A stretch of DNA of 64,000 nucleotides from Hordeum vulgare subsp. vulgare (Eukaryota > Streptophyta > Magnoliopsida > Poales > Poaceae), in the NCBI RefSeq assembly GCF_904849725.1, contig NC_058519.1, forward strand, positions 649,811,387 through 649,875,386, given 5' to 3'. Positions 11,123 through 22,455 of the stretch are shown in pieces. Under the pieces are notes generated by a model that saw only the letters and a program-made list of their open reading frames with translations, had not been told where the DNA came from and did not search any database. Within the stretch, counting starts at the first letter, position 1. The number at the start of each line of letters is the position of its first letter. The position numbers and the translations under genes were made by a program.

Positions 11123-11641
11123 TTAGTTGTCTTCCTTCGGTGGTGATGGTGGTGAAGTTGTTGGAGTAGTATGATCCTCCATCTTCCAAGGCATGGGTGC
11201 TCCATCATGGCAGGATGAACGAGTCGTCGGAATCCTCAAATCTGCAGCCAACCTTATTGATTTAAATATGTACTCATACTCACAGTTTTGGTTCTGCAGG
11301 TCATAGATCTGGCCCTGAAGTTGATCAACCCTGTCATATAGCCTGGAGAGGTGTTTCCCAATGTCAATGGCATCCATCTTGTGATTGCTAGTGAACTCCG
11401 TGATCATCATGTGGTTGGCGTTGAGTCCACGCTCCACCATCCCTTGGCACTTGAAGACTTGTTGCTCCATTGCTTCGAGCCTCGTCTCCATGCTTCCGGT
11501 CTTCTTAGGCCCCTCCACATCACGGATGTGCAACATCCCCTCGCTCATCTTGATAGATTGAGGGTGTTTCAGCACTTCCGTGAGGTAGGGATTGATGACC
11601 TTCTCGAAGATCTTGTCCTTAGGAGCGTTTGGGGAAGTCAT
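11123..11641 (-). CDS. W1 post-integrase ORF, coiled-coil protein
   Basis: This 172-residue ORF starts with ATG and is uninterrupted, unlike the pol genes. It has a polar N-terminus, a central stretch with heptad-like spacing (near residues 55-125, e.g. LSRLYDRVDQLQGQIYDLQ) that should form a coiled coil, and a C-terminus rich in Pro and Thr ending SPPKEDN. It occupies the place where Athila elements carry an 'envelope-like' ORF, but I see no signal peptide or membrane segment, so I do not call it an envelope. The W2 ORF at the same place shares the last dozen residues but little else I can align by eye. Function unknown. Confidence 0.6.
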   Translation of the reverse strand: MTSPNAPKDKIFEKVINPYLTEVLKHPQSIKMSEGMLHIRDVEGPKKTGSMETRLEAMEQQVFKCQGMVERGLNANHMMITEFTSNHKMDAIDIGKHLSRLYDRVDQLQGQIYDLQNQNCEYEYIFKSIRLAADLRIPTTRSSCHDGAPMPWKMEDHTTPTTSPPSPPKEDN

Positions 11642-11776
11642 GATGATCTAGATCTGTCACAGAAACACGCTCGAAATGAAAACAGAGGAAAACTGCGCGA
11701 TACGGAGATCAAAACCTTCGGGCGAGTATATATTGATTTTTTCTGGACCAAAAGGAGTGTTCCGCAAGAAAACGGA

Positions 11777-11877
11777 GTCCGGGAGGCACACGAGGTGCCC
11801 ACAAGCTTGCCCTCCGCCACCAGGGGGGTAGGGGGCGGTGGCAGGGCTTGTGGCCGCCTCGTGCGCTCTCCGGACTG
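11777..11877. repeat. W1 internal GC-rich stem-loop
   Basis: Outer arms agtccgggaggcacacgagg (11777-11796) and cctcgtgcgctctccggact (11858-11877) pair, and inner arms cacaagcttgccctccgcca and cggtggcagggcttgtggcc pair. The tip (11798-11857) is almost identical to the stem-loop in this element's own 5' LTR (17886-17943). The outer arms instead match the equivalent internal site of W2 (53738-53839). Confidence 0.85.
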
Positions 11878-11925
11878 CATTTTATTTTTCTAATTTGCGA
11901 AAAATTCCAAAACAGAGGAAATTTC

Positions 11926-13128
11926 CTATTGGGAAAGCGTCGGAGTCCAATTTCTTACCGAAACAGATACCTCTCCGTTTTCAGGGTCTGAAACAGGCTG
12001 ATAAACATTCCTTATGTACTCCTCTGGAGTTATGACATTGATGATATTGGTCTCAACATTTATGGGAGTACCAGATATGTAATGTTGTATTCTTTGCCCA
12101 TTTACCACTCTAGAAAATTTTCCTTCCGTGTTATTGATTTTGATGGCACCGGAATGATATACTTCCTCGATAACATAAGGACCTTCCCATTTAGAGAGAA
12201 GCTTGCCTGCAAAGAATCTCAAACGAGAATTGTATATCAAGACATAATCACCTACATTGAACTCTCGTTTCTGTATTCGTTTGTCGTGCCATCTCTTAAC
12301 CTTTTCCTTGAACAACTTGGCATTCACATATGCCTGGGCTCTCCATTCATCTAACGAGCTGATATCAAACAACCGCTTCTCACCGGCAAGTTTGAAATCA
12401 AAGTTGAGCTCTTTGATTGCCCAATAAGCTTTGTGTTCCAGCTCAAGATGTAAATGATAGGCCTTACCGTAAACCATTTTATACGGTGACATGCCCATGG
12501 GATTCTTATAACTAGTCCTATATGCCCATAGTGCATCGTCAAGTTTGCTAGACCAATTCTTTCGAGATCTATTGATGGTCTTTTGTAAGATCAATTTGAT
12601 CTCCCTATTACTCAACTCCACTTGACCATTAGACTGAGGATGATACGGACATGCAACTCTATGGTTGATATCATACTTAGCGAGCATCTTGCGGAAAACA
12701 CCATGAATGAAGTGTGAACCGCCATCAGTCATCAAATATCTAGGGACTCCAAATCTTGGGAATATGACTTCTTTAAGCATCTTAATAGAGGTGTGGTGAT
12801 CAACATTTTTAGTGGGGATAGCTTCTACCCACTTAGTAACATAATCCACAGCAACTAAGATGTGAGTGTACCCATTGGAACTCGGGAAGGGTCCCATATA
12901 ATCAAAGCCCGAGACATCAAATGGTTCAATGACAAGTGAATAGTTCATAGGCATTTCTCGACGCTTAATCATGTTCCCTATTCTTTGGCATTCGTCACAA
13001 GACATGACAAATTTATGGGCATCCTTGAAGAGAGTTGGCTAATAGAAACCTGATTGCAATACCTTGTGGGCAGTTCTATCTCTAGCGTGGTGTCCTCCGT
13101 AGGCTTCAGAATGACACTTCTGCAAGAT
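11926..13128 (-). pseudogene. W1 integrase
   Basis: The 359-residue frame at 11926-13005 holds the catalytic core with all three acidic residues: D in the FDYMGPF motif, D in MTDGGSHF and E in NGQVELSNR. A C-terminal domain follows (WEGPYVIEEVYHSGA region), giving normal Ty3/Gypsy layout. The N-terminal zinc-binding segment (13006-13128, with CDECQ at the join) is cut off by an amber codon at the position where W is expected in the GFYWPTL motif, and by another amber near 13129 where W2 has CAG. The enzyme would insert element cDNA into nuclear DNA. With these stops it is not expected to be made whole. W2 has the same GFY-stop-P lesion. Confidence 0.9.
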
Positions 13129-13980
13129 CTATCCCTGTTCATGTTCAGGCACACAATGTCTAATAACACCATCTACTCCTTCCTTATAAAGATAAGGATC
13201 ATCCCAAAAGTAGTGTCTCAAATCAAAGAAGAATTTGTTCTTTTGCTGATAGGTGAAACTGGGTGGTATGTATTTGGCTACGATATAATTTGCGTAATCG
13301 GCATACCACGGTGCACTATGTGAAGTGCGGATGACATTTAGTTGCTCATCAGGAAAGCTGTCATCAATAGGTAGTGGGTCATCAAGGACATTCTCTAGCC
13401 TAGACAAGTTATCTGCTACAGGGTTATCAGCACCCTTTCGGTCAACGACGTGCAAATCAAATTCCTGTAGCAGGAGAACCCATCTGATCAGCCTAGGCTT
13501 AGCGTCCTTCTTCTCCATGAGGTACTTAATAGAAGCATGATCAGAGTGAATAGTGACTTTGGAGTCAACTATGTAAGATCTGAACTTTTCACATGCAAAC
13601 ACGACTGCTAAAAACTCCTTTTCCGTAGTGGCATAGTTTCTCTGGGCACTGTCTAGAGTATTACTAGCATAGTGAATAACATTCAACTTCTTGTCAACTC
13701 TCTGTCCTAGAACAGCGCCAACAGCATAATCACTAGCATCGCACATGATTTCAAAGGGCAAGGTCCAGACAGGTGGTTGAACAATAGGTGCGGTTATCAA
13801 AGCCTTCTTAAGTATTTCGAAGGCTTCCTCACAATCCTCATCAAAAACAAAAGGAACATCCTTCTGCAAGAGGTTGGTAAGAGGCCTAGAAATCTTAGAG
13901 AAGTCTTTAATGAACCTTCTATAGAAACCAGCATGACCTAGGAAACTTTGTATACCTCTAATATCTGTGGGGCAAGGCAT
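13129..13980 (-). pseudogene. W1 reverse transcriptase thumb and RNase H
   Basis: The frame begins at the conserved [24 protein letters not shown] segment that follows the RT palm, then carries the RNase H domain: [13 protein letters not shown], the [16 protein letters not shown] helix (E) and the [12 protein letters not shown] motif (D). It ends in the connection towards integrase. It is out of phase with the upstream RT frame because of a deletion near 14014 that removes about 116 bp present in W2 (55977-56092). Confidence 0.9.
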
Positions 13981-14008
13981 TTTCTCAATTGCATCAACCT
14001 TAGCCTTA

Positions 14009-16602
14009 TCAACTTAGGTTGCTGAGGAAAACATCCAAGGAAGACCCGTAAACGGAGAAGTCATCCATGAAAACCTCGACAATCTTTTCACAAAAGTCGG
14101 AGAATATAGCCATCATACATCTTTGAAAGGTGGCAGGTGCATTGCATAAGCCAAAAGGCATACGTCTATAAGCAAAGGTACCGAAGGGGCAGGTGAAAGT
14201 GGTTTTCTCCTGATTAGATTGTGCAACAGGTATTTGCGAGAAACCTGAATAACCGTCTAGAAAGCAGAAGTGTGTGTGTTTGGATAGCCTTCCTAGCATT
14301 TGGTCGATAAACGGCAAAGGATAGTGATGTTTCCTGGTTGCCTTGTTTAGTTTCCGGAAGTCTATCACCATCCTATAGCCGGTAATAATCCTTTGTGGGA
14401 TTAGTTCATCCTTATCATTAGGAACGACGGTGATACCTCCCTTCTTAGGTACGCAATGTACTCGACTTACCCAATCACTATGAGCAACATGATAAATGAT
14501 TCCTGCTTCCAGAAGCTTTAATATTTCTTTTCTAACGACCTCTTTCATCTTAGGATTCAATCTCCTTTGATGATCAGCAACTGGTTTAAAGTCATGATCA
14601 GTTTTAATCTTGTGTTGGCATAGAGTAGGATTAATACCCTTAAGATCATTAAGAGTATATCCAATAGCAGCACGGTGCTTCCTCAGAGTTTTTAGTAACT
14701 TCTTCTCTTCGTGCTCTGAGAGGAGAGCACTAATAATGACATGATATATCTCCTTCTCATGAAGATAGGCATACTTAAGAGTATCATGCAACTTTTTAAG
14801 CTCGAACATAGGATCACCCTTTGGTGGGGGAGGATCCCCAAGCAGTTCAACAGGCAGATTATTCTTGAGAATAGGATATTGTTCTAAGACAATTTTATCT
14901 ATCTCATCTCTCTCCTCCATATGCATATCATTTTCATGCTCAAGAAGATATTGCTCTAAAGGATCAGTAGGAGGTACGGCAATAGAGGGAAGAGCAATGA
15001 TTTCATCTCTACCAGACGACTCTTTTTCATGGGGTTGTCTTCCAAACTTGGAGAAGTTAAATTCATGAGACACACCCTCGAAACTAACAGTGATGGTGTG
15101 CTTAATGCAATCAATGTGAGCATTGACAGTGTCGAGAAAGGGTCTACCAAATATGATCGGACAAAAGCTATCTTGTGTAGTTCCAAGGACGAGGAAATTA
15201 GTAGGATACTTTGTCTTACCACACATGACTTCTACGTCTCTCACAATTCCTAGAGGGCAGATAGTGTCTCTATTAGCTAGCGTAATAGTGACATCAATGG
15301 GTTCTAACTCAGCAGGTGCAATCTCATCTTTGATTTCATCATATAGAGAACAGGGTATAGCACTAACACTAGCTCCCATATCACATAAACCATGGTAACA
15401 GTGATCTCCTATCTTGACAGAAACAACGGGCAGGCCAACTACAGGTCCGTGTTTGCGTTTCGCGTGAGGTTTAGCAATTCTAGCAGAGTCCTCACAGAAT
15501 TTGATAACATGCCTGTCTACGTCTTCGGCTAAGAGATCTTTGGTAATAGCAACACTAGGTTCAACTCTAATTTCCTCAGTGGGTGCAAGTGGTCTGATGT
15601 AACCCCTACGTATCACAGTTGGAGCTTTAGAATAATCCTTTATCCTAGCAGGGTATGCTGGTTTCTCAGTGTAAGCACAAGGAACAACAGGATCACTAAA
15701 AGCAATGACTTTCTCCTCAACTAGATTGGTTTTAGCTATGTTGCTTTCTACAGGAGGATGATATTTAAACCACTTCTCTTTGGGAAGATCAACACGAGCA
15801 GAAAAAGATTCACAAAGAGAAGCTACTATCTCAGAGTCAAGTCCATATTTAGCGCTAAAATATCTAAAAGTGTTTGTCTCAACAAAAGATTTAACGCAAT
15901 CAAACTGGAAATTCGTACCTGACTCCTTACCTTCCTCCAGCTCCCAATCTTCAGAGTTGCTTTTGATTCTTTCCAATAAATTCCACTTGTGATCAATATC
16001 CTTCTTCATAAAAGAACCGGTACAAGAAGTGTCAAGCATGGTACGATCTTCATGAGAAAGTCGAGCATAAAAGTTTTGAGTGATGATTTCTCTCAAGAGC
16101 TCATGATTGGGGCATGAATATAGCATTGATTTAACCCTCCCCCAAGCTTGAGCTATGCTTTCCTTGTCACGAGGCAAAAAATTATAAATAAAGTTCCGAT
16201 CACGATGTACTAAATGCATAGGATAGAACTTTTGATGAAATTCCAATTTCAACCGATTGTAGTCCCATGATCCAGTATCATCACATAGCCTATACCAAGT
16301 CAACGCCTTATCCTTCAAAGATAAAGGAAAGACTTTCTTCTTTACATCATCCTCGGGCAAACCTGCAAGCTTAAATAACCCACAAACTTCATCTACATAG
16401 ATCAGATGCAAGTCTGGATGTGAAGATCCATCTCCTGTGAAAGGATTAGCCAGCAGTTTCTCAAGCATACCCGAAAGAATTTCATAAAAGATATTTCAGT
16501 AGGTACCTCAGGTCGAGGAACAACTCCTCGTGCTTCCGGTCGTGGTGAAGATACCCTGAACAAACTCCTCAAAGGAACAGTTTCCGTAGTGACAAGTGAC
16601 AA
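14009..16602 (-). pseudogene. W1 gag, protease and reverse transcriptase palm
   Basis: The main frame (14009-16468, 819 codons) includes the gag core (LSLKDKALTWYRLC, FYPMHLVHRDRNFI), the retropepsin motif (HGLCDMGASVSAIP, with DMGAS in place of the commoner DTG, normal for Athila-type elements) and RT motifs VIDFRKLNKATRK, FCFLDGYSGFSQIPV, TCPFGTFAYRRMPFGLCNAPATFQR and the catalytic FMDD in [10 protein letters not shown]. The gag start is in another frame (16402-16602), so a frameshift lies near 16470. The frame ends shortly after FMDD at a deletion, which removes the rest of the palm. Product when intact: capsid, protease and polymerase. Confidence 0.92.
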
Positions 16603-16664
16603 TAAATTTCAGCACAGTATATAAATGTTTCCTTACCAAATTCCACTTACCAAAGGCGCTTCAC

Positions 16665-16682
16665 TCCCCGGCAACGGTGCCA
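16665..16682 (-). other. W1 primer binding site
   Basis: On the minus strand TGGCACCGTTGCCGGGGA begins 11 bases after the end of the 5' LTR (16694). It is the usual tRNA-complementary priming site of this element class (commonly TGGCGCCGTTGCC...). The fifth base appears changed from G to A. Confidence 0.8.
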
Positions 16683-16693
16683 GAAAAGAGTCT

Positions 16694-18218
16694 TGATGAC
16701 CCACAAGTATAGGGGATCAATCGTAGTCCTTTCGATAAGTAAGAGTGTCGAACCCAACGAGGAGCAGAAGGCCCTGATAAACGGATTTCAGCAAGGTAAT
16801 AACTGCAAGCACTGAAAGTAGCGGTAACAAGTGATGGTGTAGTGAGGTGAAACGTAGCAAGCGAAAAGTAACAATTAACAAGTAGTAGCAACGGTGCAGC
16901 AAGTGGCCCAATCCCTGTTGTAGCAAGGGACAAGCCTGAACAAAGTCTTATAGGAGGAAAAACGCTCCCGAGGACACACGGGAATTTCTGTCATGCTAGT
17001 TTCATCATGTTCATATGATTCACGTTCGTTACATTGATAGTTTGATATGTGGGTGGACCGGCGATTGGGTACTGCCCTTACTTGGACAAGCATCCCACTT
17101 ATGATTAACCTCTCTCGCAAGCATCCGCAACTACGAAAGAAGAATTAAGACAATGTCTAACCATAGCATTAAACTAGTGGATCCAAATCAGCCCCTCACG
17201 AAGCAACACATAGACTGGGGTTTAAGCTTCTGTCACTCCAGCAACCCATCATCTACTTACTACTCCCCAATGCCTTCCTCTAGGCCCAAATATGGTGAAG
17301 TGTTATGTAGTCGATGTTCACATAACACCACTAGAGGAAAAACAACACACAACATATCGAAATACCAAACGAATATCAAATTCACATGACTATTATCAGC
17401 ATGACTTATCCCATGTCCTCAGGAACAAAAGTAACTACTCACAAAGCATAATCATAATCATGATCAGAGGTGTAATGAATAGCATCAAGGATCTGAACAT
17501 AAACTCTTCCACCAAGTAATCCAACTAGCATCAACTAGAAAGAGTAATCAACACTAGTAGTAACCTTACAAGTACCAATCGGAGTCGTGAGACGGAGATT
17601 GGTTACAAGAGATGAACTAGGGATATGAGAGGAGATGGTGCTGATGAAGATGTTGATGAAGATGCCTCCCCTCCGACGAGAGGAGTGTTGGTGATGACGA
17701 TGACGATGATTTCCCCCTTCCGGGAGGGAAGTTTCCCCGACAGGATCGTCCTGCCGGAGCCCTAGATTGGATCTGCTCTAGTTCCGCCTCGTGGCGGCGG
17801 CGAAACCACGAAAAAGCTCCCGAATGATTTTTTCTGGAACGAAACCCTTCATATAGCAAAAGGGGGGAGCCAGTGGGCCGTCAGGGAGCCCACAAGCTTG
17901 CCCTCCGCCACCAGGGGGTGGCGGTGGCAGGGCTTGTGGCGCCCTGGCAGCCCCCCTCCGGTACTTCTTTCGCCCAGTATTTTTATATAATCCCAAAAAA
18001 TTCCACGTAAGTTTTCAGGGCATTTGGAGATGTGCAGAATAGTGGACTAAGATTTGCTCCTTTTCCAGTCCAGAATTCCAGCTGCCTGAATTCTCCCTCT
18101 TCAAATAAACCTTGCGAAATAAGAGAGAAAAGGCATAAATATGGTACCACAAAGTAATATAACAGCCGAAAAAGCAATAAATATCAACATGAAAGCATGA
18201 TGCAAAATGGACGTATCA
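16694..18218 (-). repeat. W1 5' LTR
   Basis: A 1525-bp direct repeat of 8031-9586 with TGAT...ATCA ends. It is flanked on the inner side by the primer binding site and on the outer side by the target duplication TGCAC. Confidence 0.95.
17886..17943. repeat. GC-rich stem-loop in W1 5' LTR
   Basis: Arms gcccacaagcttgccctccg... and ...cggtggcagggcttgtgg, separated by about four bases, form a stem with constant feet CCACAAGC/GCTTGTGG. The tip is nearly the same as that at 11798-11857. Confidence 0.85.
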
Positions 18219-21200
18219 TGCACCACCGCTCGAAGTCGGGCTTCCCCCAGATGCCGCTGTAGGAGTCCATCAAGTAGTGGCAGAAGGGTTTCTTCTATGT
18301 GAAGAACGCCGACCCCGCCCAGGACGCCCTCAACATGCCCCCGTTCTACATCGACCCGTGGACGAGGTTGAACTGGGCGGCGAAGACCCCCAAGCCGATT
18401 CCCGAGGTGGCGCTGATCTGTGCCCACCTCGAGATTCTGGAGAAGAGCGTCCTCCTCGAGATTCTGCTCACCACAATGGTGACCCGCCGGATCCTGCCCC
18501 TGCAGAGGCGGCCATATCTGGCCTGCCAGATGAGCGACCGGCACGATCCCTGCAGGCTGTTCACCAAGAGGTTCACCCCCAGCGCGGTAGTGCAAAGGGT
18601 GAACCTGATCCCCACCGCTCGCATGGACGAGAGCGGGAGCTGGTCGTGGGGGATGACCCCCTTCAACAGGTCCCGTCCGCCTCCAATGGTAAGTGGCTTC
18701 TTTGTTCTTCGCTGTTTGTCTTGCAACTGGCCGTCTTGCTGAGCCGGCGGTCGAATCCCTTTTCGCAGCTGTTTGAGAAGCTGCACGGATCCCTTCGTCT
18801 GCCCGCTCCCGACGTGGATGTGTCTGACGCCTCGGAGATTGAGGACGAGGGCGTAATTGAATCCCGCTCGGACTCCTTGCAGGTTCGGAGAACGCCCTGG
18901 AGTCGGAAGGGACAGAGCCGTCTGGTGTGTACCCGCGGCCCTCCGTCGGAGACTGGACGAATGACGACGAGACTCCCTCATTCTTCTCTGGTGCAGCCTT
19001 CGAGGAGGACTCTGACGGGGTGGAGGAGGTTACCAGCCCGCCATTGATGCGCGGCCGGCGTCAAAGGGTCGGGGCAACCGCCGCCGACGAGGCGGCCGGG
19101 AGGAAGGGCAAGGGTGCCACAACATCCAGGCCGGCTCCTAAGCAGCCGGTGCCGGGTCCTCCAGCCGGAGCATGGGCTGGCGGTGTCAAGAAGCGTCGTG
19201 GTGCTGGTCGGAGGCAGGAGCCTATGGTCGCGGGGTAAGATTCCCTCCCCCTTTTCTTCGCTTATCTTGTGGGAATCTTCGTTCCTTAAATCTTCGCTCG
19301 ACAGGGAGGCGGAGGATGTGGAGGAAGACACCGCTTCCGCAGCCGAGCGGGCTGGCTGGACAGCAGCCGATGCTGCCCAGAGGGAGCTTGAGGAGCAGTC
19401 CAAGCGCCGGTGGGACGTGGCCCTGGGGAAGACGACTGTGGGCCAGTCTCGCCCCAGCCGGGCCGAGAAGCCGGCGGAGAAGCGTGCGAAGGCTAGACAG
19501 GGCCCCTCCGTGCATGCTCGCGCGGAGGAGCCAGCTAGCGAGGCGGCTTCGAGGCACGCCCCGAGGGCCGAGGGGGCCCAGCCCTCCGAGCCGGATGCTT
19601 CGGTGCCGGTGGACTTGGAGACGATCCCCGACTCCCATAGGGCCGAGGCGGCGCCCAACGCGCCGGACGCGGCCCCTGATGCGCCAGGGGTGGCCATGGA
19701 TGCACCGGATGCGGCCCAACCACCTCCCATTGAGGAGGCAGCGCCGGCCAGGATGATGGTCGAGCCGGCTGCCGAGCCGGCACCTCGAGCAGGCGCCATA
19801 GTCGTCACTCACCATGGTCCAGCCGCGCCGGGAGGCGGAGCCCGGGCCGGGAGCCGGCCTATGAAGACGTGGCGAGCGGCCAACTTGGCCCGCACGCGAC
19901 TGCCTGCCGGTACTGCTCTCACCCGTGTCTCGGAGCTGGTGTCGCTGTTTTCCAGCGGCCGGACCAAGGTGGACCAGCGTGGTGTGCGGCGACTTGGAGC
20001 GCCTGGAGGCCCGCACCAAGGTAAGTGCCTCCTCTTGGTTTTGAATTTCTCCTTTTTCTTCTTCTTGCGTTAGTGGGGGCGCGACAACGCACCCACCGGG
20101 TGTACTCCTCGAGAATCAGGCCGGCCGATCGTCGGCCGGGCTGAATCTCTTTGAGCTTCTTTTCTTGTTTTGCTTCTTTAGTGGGGGCGTGCTAGCGCAC
20201 CCACTGGGTGTAGCCCCCGAGAATCGGGCTGGTTAAGTCTTAACCATGCCGAATCTTATTCCTCCTTCTTCTTTTGCTTTTTGGCAGGAGCTTTATGATG
20301 CTCAGGCGCATGCTTATAATGAGCTGCGGACCCAGCACCTGGTTGCTGATGGCCAGATCGCCGAGCTCGAAGTCCGACTGGGCAAGTTGCCATGGAGCGG
20401 GATGCTCTGCGTGGTGCCGGCAACCGGCTCCAGGAGCAGCTGGCCCTTCTCCAGATGGAGAAGAAGGAGCTCGAGGCGGCCAGCCGAGTCGTGCTGGAGC
20501 AGCTGCGCGGCACGCTACAGGAGAAGGAGGCCTCCTACTCTGCCGACGTGGATCGCCTTGCGTCGGTTCATCTTGAGGAGATGGCCCTCAAGGACGCCGC
20601 CTTGAGGGAGAAGGAGGAGGCCCTTGTACAGAAGCAATCGCAGCTGGCCAAGGCCTTGGAGTCTGCGGCGGCTCTCCACGAGGATGTTGCCCGCCTTACT
20701 CATGCGAGCAAGGTGCGGGAGCTCGAGGTCCTGGAGAGCGCCCATGAGACCGATGGCGCCTTCCATCATGAGTCTCTCTCTTTTGTTTTGTCTTGAGCTT
20801 TCCTGGCCGTCTCCTCTTTTTACTCGCTTCTACGCCTTTGTTTTCTTGTCTCAGGTCTCTTCCCTGCGACCCAGGTCGCAGCCGACACTGCCGTCAAGGT
20901 GAGCCATCAGGAGCGCCGTGCGGCTAGGCAGGAGGTAGATACTACCTCCGGCTGGAGTGTGAAGGAGATCGGGTTGGGCCTCCGGGCCTGCCTGCACACC
21001 CTGGGCGAGTCTGTGGCTCAGCTCTAGGTGGCAGGCTCGTCGATGGTGGCGGCCTTGTGGCCGGATGGCGTGGAGCCGGCGTCAATGAGTCGACTCGCCC
21101 GCTGGCTTGCAGCTGACGAGGAACGCGTGGATGCCTGGCGCGCCTCTGCCGCGCGCGCCGGGGCCTACATGGCCCTGCGCTTGGCCAAGTCCTGGTATCG

Positions 21201-21594
21201 GAACCTGGACTTGGGCAAGATCGTCGCTCAACGCGACGGCTCAGAGGCGGAGCTGCAGGGCGTGGAGGAGGCGCTGCGCGTGAGGGCCAGCAGCATCGCC
21301 GATTACGCCTCTTGGGATGATTTTGTTTTGGAGCGGGGTAAAGATGGCGGTGTGATCCCTGAAGATCTGCACGGCCTTCAACCCTATGACCCCGATGGCA
21401 GTTCCGGCGAGGCGGCCCATGCTTTGGATTTTGCTGCCGCCTCCAGCAGTGCGGCGTACGCCGACTCCGATGAGGATGGAGCCGGGAGCCCTCGCGAAGG
21501 AGACGGCGCAACCGCCTCGGGAGCAGCCAGGGATGGTGGAGCCACCACTTCAGGAGCAGCGGCTGGGGCGACCGATGAGGCTGCAGCCCTGTAG
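18219..21594 (+). pseudogene. H antisense gene, second part (exon remainder, coiled coil and C-terminal domain)
   Basis: After the TGCAC duplication the Transposase_28-like exon resumes at 18224 (SGFPQMPL, FFYVKNADPAQDALNMPPF, LPLQRRPYLACQMSDRHDPCRL) and ends at a donor at 18689. Likely introns by GT...AG and frame: 18689-18768, 19235-19304, 20021-20287 and one ending near 20855. Exon 2 is acidic, exon 3 is Ala/Pro/Glu-rich, exon 4 (20288-20770) is a coiled coil (LQMEKKELEAA, LREKEEALVQKQSQLAKALE). The last exon ends at 21594 with a conserved domain (MSRLARWLAADEERVDAWRASAARAGAYMALRL). Defects: amber codons at 18260, 18275 and about 21026, each where CAG is expected, and a frameshift near 20390. 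F1 carries a gene of the same plan. Confidence 0.75.
20071..20230. repeat. repeat pair with hairpins in an H antisense-gene intron
   Basis: Two copies of a 108-bp unit start at 20071 and 20179. Each begins tagtgggggcg, contains a near-palindrome (gtgggggcgtgctagcgcac in the second) and continues with a gtagcccccgag-like string (20210-20221 in the second). They fill the intron before the coiled-coil exon. F1 has similar hairpins in the intron at the same place in its antisense gene. Confidence 0.7.
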
Positions 21595-22455
21595 CCGGTG
21601 TCCTTTTTGTTGTTCCACCCACTGGGGGATGTAATGAATGTGGCCGTGGACCAATGCATTTTGAATGTATGTATTCAGCATTATATTCGTATTGCCATGC
21701 GTGATATTTTATATCTTTATCTTTTGATTCCTGGTTGACTCCTTTTTCTCCAATCTTTGTATTCCTAAGTTTCCACACCGCCAGCCCGACAGCCGGGAGC
21801 CGGTCTGTGACTGGGTCGAGGTTTCTAGCCTTAGAACACAAGTCTTAGATTTTTCGAAGCCATCAAGACTTAAAGATTAAGACATAACCCAGCAGAGGCC
21901 GGCCTGAATGAGATCGTAAATTTGATCGAGCCAACCCGAGCCGGCGACTCTTTTGTAGTTGAACTTTGCATGCATCCGGCCTTACCTGGCGTCACCTCGA
22001 AAGCCGGACGGCCGGAGCCAGTCCGTAGGCTCGTACGAGGTGACCAGGGATCGGCCGGCTTACACTATGTGTTCTTCTACAATATAGGGAAGGCGTCCGA
22101 GCGGCTAGCGAGCTCCCGAGCTTGTTAAATCCAGCAAGGGGCATACGCGACGTAGCCCCCGAGCTTGTTGAAGCCAGCAAGGGGCGTATGCGGTGTAGCC
22201 CCTGGGCTTATTGAAGCCGGCAAGGGGCGTACACGGAGTGAGTACTCTCGATAAAAAGAAGCATGAGGCATGCTCTTTTTATTGCATTCATTTGAGGATC
22301 CCTGAAGAGGGAGAAAGATACATATGCATGCTCTTTCCTTTGTTTGATACTTGCCTTCTAGCAATAGAACGGGCGAAGCAACGCCTCGTTCCATGGGCGT
22401 TCCATCTCCTGGCCGGAGTCGTCCCTCTTGCACTTCCTTGGCTTTTGGGCATCGA
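21595..22455. other. H spacer between antisense gene and integrase
   Basis: No gene is seen in these 860 bp. It follows the stop of the antisense gene and precedes the end of integrase on the other strand, so two convergent transcripts would end here. It contains a three-copy tandem repeat at 22111-22239 and AT-rich sequence near 21650-21770 that could hold polyadenylation signals. Confidence 0.6.
22111..22239. repeat. 43-bp tandem repeat, three copies, in H
   Basis: Units at 22111-22153, 22154-22196 and 22197-22239 each contain agc(c/t)ccc(g/t)(a/g)gcttgtt or a variant, followed by gccagcaaggggcgta. The second copy includes gtagcccccgag, which on the minus strand resembles the H polypurine tract. 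Confidence 0.85.

Larger units (their letters stand above)
8031..18218 (-). mobile_element. element W1: near full-length Athila-like Ty3/Gypsy retrotransposon
   Basis: W1 is bounded by the 5-bp target duplication TGCAC (8026-8030 and 18219-18223). It has two LTRs of 1556 and 1525 bp that start TGATGACCCACAAG and end ACGTATCA as read on the plus strand. Reading on the minus strand: 5' LTR 16694-18218, primer binding site 16665-16682, gag-protease-RT 14009-16602, RT/RNase H 13129-13980, integrase 11926-13128, post-integrase ORF 11123-11641, noncoding 3' region, polypurine tract 9587-9600, 3' LTR 8031-9586. Total 10,188 bp. It inserted into the antisense gene of H. Sequence style matches Triticeae WHAM/Sabrina-type families. 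It cannot be autonomous: gag is frameshifted, RT has a deletion and integrase has two stops. Confidence 0.93.

Noticed and set aside
11123..11641. Envelope gene in W1
   Set aside because: No signal peptide, membrane segment or cysteine pattern is visible; only a coiled coil.
16665..16682. tRNA gene
   Set aside because: It is an 18-base complement of a tRNA end next to an LTR, that is, a primer binding site; no cloverleaf is present here or at the other such sites.
17886..17943. microRNA precursor
   Set aside because: The hairpin is GC-rich, high copy and inside an LTR; small interfering RNAs are more likely than a microRNA.
18978..20019. Long minus-strand frames opposite the H antisense gene
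   Set aside because: They are shadows of the GC-rich plus-strand exon; no motif, and the plus strand has splice sites and a homologue in F1.
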